Shown: piece by piece, positions 49,463-57,949 of the stretch
How positions within the stretch are numbered: position 1 is the first letter of the stretch
Layout of the letters: each line of letters opens with the position of its first letter
Origin: an uncultured Alistipes sp.
GTDB lineage: Bacteria; Bacteroidota; Bacteroidia; Bacteroidales; Rikenellaceae
Assembly (NCBI GenBank): GCA_944320685.1
Contig: CALUIK010000001.1
Location: 620,001-684,000, forward strand
Length of the DNA stretch: 64,000 nt
Direction of reading: 5' to 3'
Position numbers and translations under genes: made by a program
The notes under the pieces: generated by a model
The model's input: the letters and a program-made list of their open reading frames with translations, nothing else
Database searches by the model: none
Told to the model about the DNA's origin: nothing

Positions 49463-52164
49463 ATCTTGGATTTCAAGGTATAGCGCCCCGACGAGAGTTC
49501 GTACAGCATACGCCCGTCGCGCTCACCGAGGCAGCGGATACCGTCGCCCTCCTTCACCTTGGGCTGTCCGCCCGCAAAGGGGAGCCATACCGTCGCCGTG
49601 GTACCGACGGGGACCTCGCACTCGAGCGTGAAGCGCCCGCCGCGGTTATGCCAGCGCACGGCGATCTCACCGTACGTGGTCATGTGGGTGTACTCGACCC
49701 ACTCGAGCCCCTCGGGCACCGACGGCCGCACATCGAAACGGCGGAAGCCCGCCTCCGCGGCACGCAGTCCCGCAAGGTCGCGGTAGAACCAGCCCAGCCC
49801 GCCGCCGAACATCGGGTGGTTGCGCGAGTCGTTGCCGTTCCAGTTCTCCCACGTGACGGTCGCGCCCTGCTCGATCCACCAGCCGTAACTCGGGAAGGTG
49901 CGCTGGTTCATGATCTTGTATGCGAGATCGGCCATACCGTTGTCGCACAGCACCTCGAAGAGATAGCGCGTGCCGACGATACCCGTATCGAGATGGTCGT
50001 CGCACTCGGCTATGTTGTCGCGCAGGGCCTTCACCACCCGAGCGCGGCGGTCGTCCGGAACGCCCATGCGCAACGCCAGCACATTGCTGCCGTGTTTGCC
50101 GTAGGAGCCCGCCGCCTCGTCGTAGAAGGCACGGTGGAACGCCGCGGCCGTACGGTCGCGCAACGCCGCAAATTCGGCCTGCTCCTCCCCGCGTCCGAGC
50201 ACTGCGGCAGCCTCCGACGCTATGCCGGCGCACTGCCACAGGAAAAAGGTGTGGACGAGGTCGGTGCGGGGCAGTTCGCGCGGCGGAAGCCAGTCGCCGA
50301 GGTTCTTCCACTGCTGTACGTCGTTCGAGAGCATGATGCCCGTATCGGAATCGACCCACGTCGTCATCCACCGCACGTGGCGGCACATGGCGTCGAAGTT
50401 CTCCTCCAGTTCGCGCACGTCGCCGTAATGGCGGTAGAACTCCCACGGCATGATCTCCATCGCCGCACCCCAGCCGACGCCGCCGCCGCTTCCGGGCTGC
50501 CACGGCGCCGAGTTGGGCACATAGCCGCCGTAGGTCTGGGCGCCGCGTATGTCGCGCAGCCACTTGTTGTAGAATGTCTGCGCGGCGAAGTTGTGCATGA
50601 CGGTCACGCACGCCACCTGCCCGTCGCCCGTATAGGGCGAGCGCTCGCGGTGGGGACAGTCGCTCGCAACCGAGCCGTGCATGTTGTCGAGCTGGCTGCG
50701 CTGCCAGATGGCGTTGATGCGGTTAAGCAGGTCGTTCGAGGTGGCGAAGCGGCCCGCAGGTGCGACGTCCGAGTTGACGGCGTGCGCCTCGACCTGATCG
50801 GCCCGCAGTTCGTCGAGGCCCGATATCTCCACCTCCGAGAAGACGAACCATGTGAAACGCGCATGGTACGACTCGTCGCCCGTACCGCGCGCCGTGTAGG
50901 AGTTTGTCCCCATGAACGACTCGCAGACATACTTTATGTCTATGCGGTCACCCGCCTCGGCCGCGATGTTCTTCAGCGCGACCCATCCCGACACCTCTTC
51001 GGGGAAGCGCACGCGGAATGCGCCCCCGTCGGTGCGCTCGATGCTCACAGGCGCATAGCGGCGCGTGATGCGGTCGGCGGGGCCGTTCTGCGCTATCAGT
51101 TTGCCGCACGGCGCGCGCTTCACAACCGCCGCGGCCCACGACGAGTCGTCGTAACCCGCCTCCGCCCAGCCGTCATGCTCAAGGCGCGCGTCGTAGTGCT
51201 CGCCCAGATATACCTGATCGCTCACGATGGCACTGCGCTCCACGCGCCACGACGTGTCGCTGGCCACAACCTCGCGCGTGCCGTCCTCATACTCGATCTC
51301 GATCTGACCCATGAAGCGGGGTGTGCCGTAACCCATCGCAGGCCAATACTCCACCACGTCATAGAACCCGTTTCCGAGGATCGCGCCCACAGCATTCGCA
51401 CCCTCGCGCACCATCGGCGTCAGGTCGTAGCTTACGTACATCACCGTATACTCGCGGAAGGGGTCCGTCACCACGATGCCGCGCGTATCGAGCTTCGGGC
51501 GGCGGTCGTAGTTGGTCTGGTTGGGAGACAGGTATTCGTCGCCCACACGGCTGCCGTTGACATACAGCTCGAAATACCCGAGCCCCGTACCGTAGAAACG
51601 GGCCGAACGCACAGGCTTCGACACCGTGAACTCGCGGCGCAGCAACGGTGCCGGCACCACGTCACGGCTTCCGGCAACGTCGTACGACTCCTCGCCCTGC
51701 CACGGCACGCCGATCCACTCGCCGCACCACTCCTCCTCCGAGAGCAGGCCCGTATGCCAATGGGCCGGAGCGCTCCATGCCGAGGCGCGGCCCTGCTCGT
51801 CCCATACCATCACCTGCCACCAGTACGAGGTGCGCGACGCCAACGGCCCGACGTAGGGAATGAATGCCGACTCCGGCGACTCGACACGCCCCGAGTCCCA
51901 CACGGGAGAGTCGAAGCCATCCTCCGACAGGGCAACGCGTATGCGGTATGCCGTCTGCGCGGCACCGCGCTTATCACTTTCATTGGAGTTGATCCACGCC
52001 AGACGCGGCTGCTCCACGTCGACCAGAGGGTCGGCCGCATATTCGCACGTGAGGCTTACGGGGACAATCGAACTTTCGGCGCGCGCCGGCACGCGGGCCG
52101 ACACGGCAAGCGACAGCATCGTCGTGAGCGATACCGCCGCAAGGGTAATTTTCCGGATATTCAT
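49459..52164 (-). CDS. GH78 alpha-L-rhamnosidase
   Basis: The 901-residue secreted enzyme has a signal peptide (MNIRKITLAAVSLTTMLSLA) and an N-terminal Ig-like domain (SLTCEYAADPLVDVEQPRLA). Rhamnosidase N-domains follow (FYGTGLGYFELYVNGSRVGD, LTPMVREGANAVGAILGNGF), then the (alpha/alpha)6 catalytic barrel with the acid motif SDCPHRERSPYTGDGQ and the second catalytic region WIEQGATVTWENWNG. A C-terminal beta-sandwich contains MTTYGEIAVRWHNRGGRFTL. GH78 enzymes release terminal alpha-L-rhamnose from plant glycans and glycosides. It lies between mqnB and mqnD, overlapping the latter, an unusual setting for a glycosidase. Confidence 0.93.
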   Translation of the reverse strand: MNIRKITLAAVSLTTMLSLAVSARVPARAESSIVPVSLTCEYAADPLVDVEQPRLAWINSNESDKRGAAQTAYRIRVALSEDGFDSPVWDSGRVESPESAFIPYVGPLASRTSYWWQVMVWDEQGRASAWSAPAHWHTGLLSEEEWCGEWIGVPWQGEESYDVAGSRDVVPAPLLRREFTVSKPVRSARFYGTGLGYFELYVNGSRVGDEYLSPNQTNYDRRPKLDTRGIVVTDPFREYTVMYVSYDLTPMVREGANAVGAILGNGFYDVVEYWPAMGYGTPRFMGQIEIEYEDGTREVVASDTSWRVERSAIVSDQVYLGEHYDARLEHDGWAEAGYDDSSWAAAVVKRAPCGKLIAQNGPADRITRRYAPVSIERTDGGAFRVRFPEEVSGWVALKNIAAEAGDRIDIKYVCESFMGTNSYTARGTGDESYHARFTWFVFSEVEISGLDELRADQVEAHAVNSDVAPAGRFATSNDLLNRINAIWQRSQLDNMHGSVASDCPHRERSPYTGDGQVACVTVMHNFAAQTFYNKWLRDIRGAQTYGGYVPNSAPWQPGSGGGVGWGAAMEIMPWEFYRHYGDVRELEENFDAMCRHVRWMTTWVDSDTGIMLSNDVQQWKNLGDWLPPRELPRTDLVHTFFLWQCAGIASEAAAVLGRGEEQAEFAALRDRTAAAFHRAFYDEAAGSYGKHGSNVLALRMGVPDDRRARVVKALRDNIAECDDHLDTGIVGTRYLFEVLCDNGMADLAYKIMNQRTFPSYGWWIEQGATVTWENWNGNDSRNHPMFGGGLGWFYRDLAGLRAAEAGFRRFDVRPSVPEGLEWVEYTHMTTYGEIAVRWHNRGGRFTLECEVPVGTTATVWLPFAGGQPKVKEGDGIRCLGERDGRMLYELSSGRYTLKSKI

Positions 52165-52230
52165 TCAAGCAGGGTTTTAGACAGGTTAGTTTTTGCGGCT
52201 GTATTTCACGGCCGCCGCAGGCCGCACCAT

Positions 52231-52797
52231 CTATTCGCACAGATCCGCCGCGGCAGCCCCGAGGGCCTCGACGGCGTCCTCCACACGCCACGCGCAGCGC
52301 GCGTCGCCCACGCGGTTCGAAACGGCGCGTATATGCAGATACTCCACCCCCATCGCCGCACATACCGCCGCCACGGCCGCCCCCTCCATCTGCTCGACGA
52401 CGGGAAGGGACGGGGGTTGCGCCGCATCCGTACCGCACGCAGCACCCTCCTGCAACGGAGGCACAGCCTCTCCCACAGCATTCACCGTGACGGCACGCGC
52501 CGCGGCCAAAGCCGTACGGCGGGGCGAAACGTAAATTCTGCGGTAGACTGCCGGCAGTGCCCCGACGCTGTCTTCGACAACCTCGACGACATCGCCCGCA
52601 TGCAGGCCGTCGCCGCACACCCCCGCAATGCCGCACAACACAGCACGGCGGGGGCGCGCCTCCGACAAGGCCCGCACCGTCCCCGCCGCGGCCTCGGCCA
52701 TGCCTACGCCAACTACGGCTGAGGCCGCGTCGGCGCGCCTGCGGCGCAGACCCGCGGCCTCCGCCTCTGTCGGGAAGAGAAATAGCGTCGGAACCAT
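52231..52797 (-). CDS. mqnB: Futalosine hydrolase
   Basis: The 188-residue protein belongs to the nucleosidase/phosphorylase fold of MTAN-like enzymes. It has VVGVGMAEAAAGTVRAL, a GIAGVCGDGLHAGDVVEVVE loop and the nucleoside-binding VEQMEGAAVAAVCAAMGVEY followed by IRAVSNRVGDA. MqnB splits futalosine into hypoxanthine and dehypoxanthinyl futalosine. The ATG at 52797 is preferred; a GTG at 52812 would overlap the pepP stop. The middle carries a low-complexity Pro/Ala-rich insert (PPLQEGAACGTDAAQPPSLP). Confidence 0.85.
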   Translation of the reverse strand: MVPTLFLFPTEAEAAGLRRRRADAASAVVGVGMAEAAAGTVRALSEARPRRAVLCGIAGVCGDGLHAGDVVEVVEDSVGALPAVYRRIYVSPRRTALAAARAVTVNAVGEAVPPLQEGAACGTDAAQPPSLPVVEQMEGAAVAAVCAAMGVEYLHIRAVSNRVGDARCAWRVEDAVEALGAAAADLCE

Positions 52798-52808
52798 AGA
52801 CCCCGCCG

Positions 52809-54203
52809 TCACTCGCGGCCTACGATAGCCTCGACATCCTCCACAGCGATGGGGATAGTGCGGTCTCCCACCACCTTGGCGCCCGTCGCGGTGACGATAA
52901 GGTCGTCCTCGAGGCGTATGCCGCCGAAGTCGCGGTACGACTCCAGCTTATCGTAGTTGACGATGCCCTTGCACATGCCCTCGGCGCGGTACTTGTCTAT
53001 GAGCGCCGGCACAAAGTAGATTCCCGGCTCGTCCGACAGCACCGTTCCCCTGCGCAGGCGCCAATAGGGGCGCGTGATGCAGCAGGCCGAAGCCTTCGCA
53101 CGCTCCTCGAACTCCGCCATCGAGAAACTGCGCTCTCCGATATTCTCGCAGTCGTGCACGTCAAGGCCGATACCGTGGCCCAGGCCGTGTGGCATGAAGA
53201 GGTAGCCGGCACCCGCCGCCAGAGCATCGTCCACCGAGCCGCGCACGATGTCCAGTGCCTTCAACCCCTCGATTATGGTGCGGAAAGCCGCATCCGAATA
53301 CTCTGTGTACATCATCTCGGGACGTACGGCCGCGGCGGCATTGTCGTGCGCCGCAAGGACAATCTCGTAGATGTCGCGCTGCTTTTGCGTGAAGCGGCCG
53401 TTCACGGGATAGGTGCGCGTATGGTCCGACACGTATCCGTTCACATGCTCGCCGCCGGCGTCGCACAACAGCAGGCGCCCCGCCTCCAGCGTCCCCGAAT
53501 GGTCGTGGTTGTGCAGCACCTCGCCGTGCTGCGACAGGATCGTGGCGAACGACACACCCGTGCCGTAAGCCATGGCCACGCCGTCGACGGCGCCGGCGAT
53601 CTCATGCTCGCTGCGGCCCGCACGGCACATGCGCATGGCCGTGGTGTGCATACGGTAGCCTATATCGAAAGCCTCCTCGATACAGGCAAGCTCCTCGTCG
53701 GACTTCACCTCGCGCATCTCCGCCACGGCGAAGAGCAGGTCGAGCGACATGCGGTCGTGGACCATCGCCGGCACGACACCCAGCAGCTGCGACACCTGAA
53801 GCGTCGTCTCGCCGCGGTATGGAGGCAGGTAATGCACCTTGCGGCCGTGCGCCACGGCGCGGCGCAGGTCGGCCTCCAACGCCGCCATGGGCTTCGACTG
53901 CGACACCCCCACCTCGGCCGCGAGATCCGCCACCGAGGGCTGCGGCCCCATCCAGATGATGTCATCGACCGTGAAGTCGTCGCCGTAGAGGGTCTCCGCA
54001 CCGCTGTCGGCATCGATCACACCCGCCAGCGCGGGGATGCTCTGCCCGAAGAAGTAGAGGAACGTCGAGTCCTGACGGTAATGGTATGCGTTGTTGGGAT
54101 AGTTCATGGGCGACTCGAAGTTGCCCGGCAACAGGATCAGGCCGCCGCCCACCCTGCGGCGAAGCTCCGCTCGGCGCTTCGCGTAAATCTCGGCTGGAAA
54201 CAT
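52809..54203 (-). CDS. pepP: Xaa-Pro aminopeptidase (aminopeptidase P)
   Basis: The 464-residue M24 metallopeptidase removes N-terminal residues preceding proline. The N-terminal creatinase-like domain is followed by the pita-bread fold with the dinuclear metal ligands in order: LLCDAGGEHVNGYVSDHTRT (two Asp), HGLGHGIGLDVHD (His), SDEPGIYFVP (Glu) and GIRLEDDLIVT (Glu). Length is normal. It begins 83 bases after the U32 gene, and mqnB starts 11 bases past its stop, so it is likely co-transcribed with the menaquinone genes without a functional tie. Confidence 0.93.
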   Translation of the reverse strand: MFPAEIYAKRRAELRRRVGGGLILLPGNFESPMNYPNNAYHYRQDSTFLYFFGQSIPALAGVIDADSGAETLYGDDFTVDDIIWMGPQPSVADLAAEVGVSQSKPMAALEADLRRAVAHGRKVHYLPPYRGETTLQVSQLLGVVPAMVHDRMSLDLLFAVAEMREVKSDEELACIEEAFDIGYRMHTTAMRMCRAGRSEHEIAGAVDGVAMAYGTGVSFATILSQHGEVLHNHDHSGTLEAGRLLLCDAGGEHVNGYVSDHTRTYPVNGRFTQKQRDIYEIVLAAHDNAAAAVRPEMMYTEYSDAAFRTIIEGLKALDIVRGSVDDALAAGAGYLFMPHGLGHGIGLDVHDCENIGERSFSMAEFEERAKASACCITRPYWRLRRGTVLSDEPGIYFVPALIDKYRAEGMCKGIVNYDKLESYRDFGGIRLEDDLIVTATGAKVVGDRTIPIAVEDVEAIVGRE

Positions 54204-54286
54204 TTTTCTGAACTTTTTATTTATTCAACACTATCTTTCTTTTATTTAACCGGCACCGCCCCCCCAAGATGCGGTTCATGGCGCCG

Positions 54287-55546
54287 TCACGTCTCCCCGT
54301 CCGCCGGCACCATCTTGTAGAGGCGGTCGCCGCGGCGCACAAGCTGCGGCGTGCGGATCGAGCAGTATTTCCCCTGCGCGATCTCCGCCGCCGGCCGCTC
54401 GTCGAGCATGAGCCCCTCGGCACGCTGCTCCACGGCGCCCGTCGTCTCGCCCGTCCACAACAGCGAGTCCCCCTCACGCAGGGGTGCCGCCTCGACCAGA
54501 ACCTCCGCCACGCCGATGCGTTTGAAATAGTTGGTGACGCGGCCCACATACACCTTGCGCTCCGTCGCCGCCGACCCGTAGCGGTCGCTGTGCTCGGCCA
54601 TGGGGCGGCCGGCATAGTACCCCTCCCAGAATCCGCGGTTGAAGACCGTGGCCAGACGCTCCTTCAGCCCTGCCGCATACTCGGGCGTATACTCCCCCCG
54701 CTCGATGGCGCGCAGCGCGGCGTCGTAGCTCTCCACCACGCGCTTCACATACTCGGGCCCGCGGGCGCGGCCCTCGATCTTGAGCACGCGCACCCCCGCC
54801 GCGAGGAAACTGTCCAGAAAATCTATCGTACAGAGATCCTTCGGCGAGAGTATGTAACGGCCGTCCACAGCCAGCTCGCGCCCCGACTGCATATCGGTAA
54901 TGGTATATTTGCGGCGGCATATCTGGCGGCAGGCCCCGCGGTTGGCAGAACACCCCTCCTCGTGCTCGCTCAGATAGCATTTGCCCGAGATCGACATGCA
55001 CAACGCCCCGTGCGCGAACATCTCGATACGTACGGGTGCACCCGCAGGCCCCGTAATGCCGCACTCGCCGATCTGGCGCGCGATATGCCGTATCTGCGGC
55101 AGGCTCAACTCCCGCGCCAGCACCACCACGTCGGCCCACTGCGAGTAGAACTTCACCGCCTCGGTGTTGGAGATGTTGCACTGCGTCGAGATATGCACCT
55201 CCATCCCCGCACGCCGCGCGCACATTATGGCCGCAATGTCGGAGGCGATGACGGCATCGACGCCCACCTCGGCGGCACGCGCCACGACGGCTGCCATCTC
55301 CGCCATCTCGCCGTCGTAGATTACCGTATTGACTGTAAGGTAGGCCCGCACGCCGCGCGCATGCGCCGCGCACACTATGCGCTCCATGTCGTCGAGCGTG
55401 AAATTGGCCGACGAGCGCGCCCGCATGTTGAGCGTCCCCACACCGAAATAGACGGCATCGGCACCTGCGTCGATAGCCGCATACAACGACTCGTAACACC
55501 CCGCAGGGGCCATGATTTCAACGTCGGATCTCCTTATGGTCAGCAT
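54287..55546 (-). CDS. U32 family protein (TrhP/RlhA-like RNA hydroxylation factor)
   Basis: The 419-residue protein starts VEIMAPAGCYESLYAAIDAG with ADAVYFGVGTLNMRA, the TIM-barrel U32 signature. It carries the cysteine cluster GALCMSISGKCYLSEHEEGC followed by NRGACRQICRRKY, which binds an iron-sulfur cluster in characterised members. Despite the historical name peptidase U32 or collagenase, relatives hydroxylate tRNA (TrhP) or 23S rRNA (RlhA) using prephenate-derived chemistry, and UbiU/UbiV hydroxylate quinone precursors without oxygen. The cysteine pattern looks closest to TrhP/RlhA. It is upstream of pepP-mqnB, so a quinone link should not be dismissed but is not shown. Confidence 0.85.
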   Translation of the reverse strand: MLTIRRSDVEIMAPAGCYESLYAAIDAGADAVYFGVGTLNMRARSSANFTLDDMERIVCAAHARGVRAYLTVNTVIYDGEMAEMAAVVARAAEVGVDAVIASDIAAIMCARRAGMEVHISTQCNISNTEAVKFYSQWADVVVLARELSLPQIRHIARQIGECGITGPAGAPVRIEMFAHGALCMSISGKCYLSEHEEGCSANRGACRQICRRKYTITDMQSGRELAVDGRYILSPKDLCTIDFLDSFLAAGVRVLKIEGRARGPEYVKRVVESYDAALRAIERGEYTPEYAAGLKERLATVFNRGFWEGYYAGRPMAEHSDRYGSAATERKVYVGRVTNYFKRIGVAEVLVEAAPLREGDSLLWTGETTGAVEQRAEGLMLDERPAAEIAQGKYCSIRTPQLVRRGDRLYKMVPADGET

Positions 55547-55703
55547 ATATCCTCAAGATCTATCCTCATATAAACCGCACCGCCGGCGCGTTGCGGCAAA
55601 CTGCGCCGCCGCACGCCGACACCGCGACATATCCATCATCCGCATATCTCCCCACCGCCGGAACACACGGCAGCGCCCCGTCCGGCAAGCACATCCGCCG
55701 CCG

Positions 55704-56678
55704 CTACTTCTTGCGGTCCACAAGGCTGCGGGCAAACAGGCGCAGGTTCTCCGTACGCTCGGGCGCAATCTCCAGCGAGTCGAGCGTCGCAAGCGCCCTG
55801 TCGAAACGCAGCGATATCTGCCGGCTGACCGTACGGGGTACGTCGTACTTGTCGTAGACGGCCTTCACGCGGGCGATCTTCTCAGCGGGCGTAAGCGCAG
55901 CGTCGCAATAGGTGTGCCGCAGGATCTCGCGATCGGCCTCGTCGGCACGGCTCATGGCGTGGAGCATCAGGCAGGTCTTCTTGCCCTCGAGGATGTCGCC
56001 GCCGATCTTCTTGCCCAACTCGGCCTCCGTGCCGTAGCTGTCGAGCATGTCGTCCTGAAGCTGGAAGGCAAGGCCCAGCTCTATGGCAAAGCGGTAGATG
56101 CTGCGGCAGTCGGTCTCCGAAGCCTCGCCCAGCACGGCGCCTATGGTGGCGGCCCCGCCCAGAAGCACCGAAGTCTTCAGCTCGATCATGTTCATGTACT
56201 CGGCCACGGCCACCTTGCTGCGCGTCTCGAAATCCATATCGTACTGCTGGCCCTCGCACACCTGCAGCGCCATCGCCGTAAATATCTTCAATATGCGGGC
56301 GAGCTTGTCGGCCGGAGCCTGTTCGAGCAGTTTGTATGCATAGATCATCATGGCGTCGCCCGAGAGTATGGCCACGTTCTCGCCCCAATTGGCAAAGACC
56401 GAAGCCTTGCCGCGGCGCACCGACGCATTGTCCATAATATCGTCGTGCAGCAGCGTGAAGTTGTGAAACATCTCGATGGCGGCGGCCACAGGCAGCGCAC
56501 CCTGCACATCGCCCCCGAAGGCGTCGCAGCAGAGCAGCAGCAGCGCGGGCCTTATGCGCTTGCCGCCTCCCGACATCGAATATATGATGGGGTCATAGAG
56601 CCGGCGCGGCTCCTCGGGAAGCGAAATCTGCGCCAAATATTTCTCAAAAAGGTCCAATATCTCCTCGTTGTTTTTCAT
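55704..56678 (-). CDS. Polyprenyl diphosphate synthase
   Basis: The 324-residue trans-prenyltransferase has the first aspartate-rich motif DDIMD (residues 79-83, in FHNFTLLHDDIMDNASVRRG), the second in QLQDDMLDSYG, the GGKRIRP substrate loop and MIELKTSVLLGGAATIG. It condenses isopentenyl diphosphate onto allylic diphosphates. The residue five positions before the first Asp is Phe (F74), which in related enzymes limits product to about C15-C20, whereas long-chain IspB-type enzymes have a small residue there. It may therefore make a shorter precursor rather than the menaquinone tail. Confidence 0.9.
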   Translation of the reverse strand: MKNNEEILDLFEKYLAQISLPEEPRRLYDPIIYSMSGGGKRIRPALLLLCCDAFGGDVQGALPVAAAIEMFHNFTLLHDDIMDNASVRRGKASVFANWGENVAILSGDAMMIYAYKLLEQAPADKLARILKIFTAMALQVCEGQQYDMDFETRSKVAVAEYMNMIELKTSVLLGGAATIGAVLGEASETDCRSIYRFAIELGLAFQLQDDMLDSYGTEAELGKKIGGDILEGKKTCLMLHAMSRADEADREILRHTYCDAALTPAEKIARVKAVYDKYDVPRTVSRQISLRFDRALATLDSLEIAPERTENLRLFARSLVDRKK

Positions 56679-56713
56679 CGGAACGAATTTTGCCGTTTCT
56701 TCTCTTCGTGCCC

Positions 56714-56721
56714 CAAATTTA
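56714..56721 (-). promoter_or_regulatory. Possible -7 element of polyprenyl synthase gene
   Basis: The minus strand reads TAAATTTG, an exact TAnnTTTG match, 35 bases before the start codon. The -33 region is T-rich (TTATTTTTTC) without a clear TTTG. Confidence 0.5.
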
Positions 56722-56729
56722 GGAAAAAG

Positions 56730-56761
56730 TTTGAAGAAAAAATAATTTTATATTAACTTTG
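56730..56761 (+). promoter_or_regulatory. Promoter of ROK glucokinase gene
   Basis: TTTG (56730-56733), a 20-base spacer and TAACTTTG (56754-56761) match the Bacteroidota consensus exactly; the leader to the ATG is about 50 bases. Confidence 0.88.
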
Positions 56762-56817
56762 ACCTGCAAAGAACCGGAGATTTTTACTTTTTCAAAACCA
56801 TAAACTACCGAATCATC

Positions 56818-57828
56818 ATGAAAAAACTTGCAATGGGTATCGATATCGGCGGAACCAATACTGCGTTTGGTCTCGTCGACGAGGACGGTACTGTATTCAG
56901 CGAATCGGCCATCTCGACCGAAAAGTACAAGAAGTTCGACGACTACAATGCATACGTAAAGACCCTGTGCGAGTCGATGCATGCCCTCATCGACAGCATA
57001 TCGTTCGATTTCGAACTCATAGGCATAGGTATCGGCGCCCCCAACGCCAACTACCACACCGGCATGATCGAGGCTCCGGCCAACCTGTGGAAGTTCCGCG
57101 ACGACGAACCCAACCCCGACGAATCGCGCCGCATGTTCCACTTCGTGGACGACATCAAGGCTTCGTTCCCGGGTATCGACGTGGCCATCACCAACGACGC
57201 CAACGCCGCCGCCATCGGCGAAATGGTGTTCGGCAACGCCAAAGGCATGAAGGATTTTGTCGTGATCACCCTCGGCACGGGCCTCGGTTCGGGCATCGTG
57301 AGCAACGGCGAACTCATATACGGCCACGACGGTTTCGCCGGCGAGTACGGCCATATCGCCGTCGACAGCCGTGTCCACGGACGCCAGTGCGGCTGCGGCC
57401 GCCGCGGCTGCCTCGAGGCATACGCCTCGGCCACGGGTATCAAGCGCACAGCCTTCGAGCTCATGGCCAAGATGTCGTGCGACAGCGAGCTGCGCGACAC
57501 CCCATATTCGAAGTTCGAGTCGGTGATGCTCTCGCTCGCCGCCGACAAGAAGGACCCCATCGCCCTGGAGGCATTCCGCTATACGGGCGAGATCCTCGGC
57601 AAGGCTCTGGCCGACCTCATGGCCACCACCTCGCCCGAGGCAATAATCCTCTTCGGCGGACTGGCCAAGGCCGGAAAATACATCTTCGAGCCTACGAAGT
57701 GGTACATGGAGGAGAACATGATGGGCACCTTCAAGAACAAGGTCAAGCTCCTGCCGTCGGGTATCGAGGGCAAGAACGCCGCCATCCTCGGCTCATCGGC
57801 CCTCATCTGGCAGAAACAGATTCAATAA
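56818..57828 (+). CDS. ROK family sugar kinase (probable glucokinase)
   Basis: The 336-residue kinase has the ATP motif MGIDIGGTNTAFGLVDEDG, the catalytic Asp in ITNDANAAAIGEMVFG, TLGTGLGSGIVSNGELIYG and the sugar-binding FAGEYGHIAVD. The ROK zinc site is CGCGRRGCLEAYAS. There is no helix-turn-helix extension, so it is an enzyme and not a repressor of the NagC type. Glucose is the most likely substrate; other hexoses or amino sugars cannot be excluded. It is monocistronic, bounded by its own promoter and terminator. Confidence 0.88.
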   Translation: MKKLAMGIDIGGTNTAFGLVDEDGTVFSESAISTEKYKKFDDYNAYVKTLCESMHALIDSISFDFELIGIGIGAPNANYHTGMIEAPANLWKFRDDEPNPDESRRMFHFVDDIKASFPGIDVAITNDANAAAIGEMVFGNAKGMKDFVVITLGTGLGSGIVSNGELIYGHDGFAGEYGHIAVDSRVHGRQCGCGRRGCLEAYASATGIKRTAFELMAKMSCDSELRDTPYSKFESVMLSLAADKKDPIALEAFRYTGEILGKALADLMATTSPEAIILFGGLAKAGKYIFEPTKWYMEENMMGTFKNKVKLLPSGIEGKNAAILGSSALIWQKQIQ

Positions 57829-57856
57829 GCCCAACCCTTCCCCCAACGACAACAAG

Positions 57857-57890
57857 GCCTGTCCGGCAGCAACCGGACAGGCTCCTTTTT
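57857..57890 (+). terminator. Terminator after ROK kinase gene
   Basis: GCCTGTCCGG pairs with CCGGACAGGC (10 base pairs, six-base loop), followed by TCCTTTTT. Confidence 0.92.
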
Positions 57891-57949
57891 CAGACGTGAC
57901 GCACTGTGCGCGTCACGGACGCAACAGTCCCGCACAACAATTCCCGGCA

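Noticed and set aside
49411..52722. Plus-strand open frame of 1,103 codons opposite the GH78 gene
   Set aside because: Mirror of a clear GH78 coding frame; Arg/His-rich with no recognisable domain.
56818..57828. ROK protein as a transcriptional repressor
   Set aside because: It lacks the N-terminal helix-turn-helix domain and has complete kinase motifs.
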